64,000 nucleotides of DNA from Sphingomonas sp. (lineage in GTDB: Bacteria > Pseudomonadota > Alphaproteobacteria > Sphingomonadales > Sphingomonadaceae), in NCBI RefSeq assembly GCF_029239295.1, contig NZ_JAQZBC010000014.1:18930-82929 (forward strand), given 5' to 3'. Positions within the stretch are counted from its first letter, which is position 1. Each line of letters opens with the position of its first letter. The notes under the pieces were generated by a model. It searched no databases and had not been told where the DNA came from. It saw nothing but the letters and a program-made list of their open reading frames with translations. This document shows positions 63,870 through 64,000 of this stretch, in pieces. The translations under genes were made by a program, and so were the position numbers.

Positions 63870-64000
63870 TGACAGATCATCGCGTGGTCCCGGTTTGTGG
63901 CTAGGTGTTTAGTCCCGGCATCTGGTGGATCGGATTGACGATGAACCGGTCTGGCTCTGACGTCCAGATCTTGGCAATGTATTCGTAGGGTGTGAGGCCG
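63870..64000 (-). mobile_element. IS481-family element, partial at window edge
   Basis: Reverse-strand translation to TAG at 63901: GLTPYEYIAKIWTSEPDRFIVNPIHQMPGLNT*, typical IS481 transposase C-terminus; probable end at TGACAGATCATCGCG. Confidence 0.8.

Overview
The window is a GC-rich, gene-dense alphaproteobacterial chromosome segment. It is probably from a sphingomonad, judged from gene content and protein style rather than a database search. About the first 57.4 kb looks like core chromosome. It carries a cydC / hemN-fnr / ompW redox block, a flippase-glycosyltransferase-PLD-radical SAM block, pntAB, an aa3 oxidase subunit IV, an NtrC-type regulator, a metallo-beta-lactamase, recF, gyrB, ilvD, cckA, smpB, dapA, greB, ettA, several peptidases and four tRNAs. 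At the tRNA-Pro gene (57361..57437) the character changes. A decayed tyrosine-integrase-like gene begins about 100 bp after the tRNA and is cut by a decayed IS3-family element (58501..59810, with recognisable imperfect inverted repeats). Beyond that lies accessory cargo: a Firmicutes-type choloylglycine hydrolase / penicillin acylase, a TRIC-family channel, small unknown genes, and the end of an IS481-family element at the window edge. No CRISPR array or complete defence system was found. The most interesting items are the tRNA-Pro island boundary with its layered decay, a B3 metallo-beta-lactamase with Glu in the first zinc-ligand position, the laterally acquired Ntn hydrolase, a candidate FNR box between hemN and ompW, a NYN plus OST-HTH protein, a heptad-repeat mini-lipoprotein, and a single-base frameshift in a MarR-like gene.
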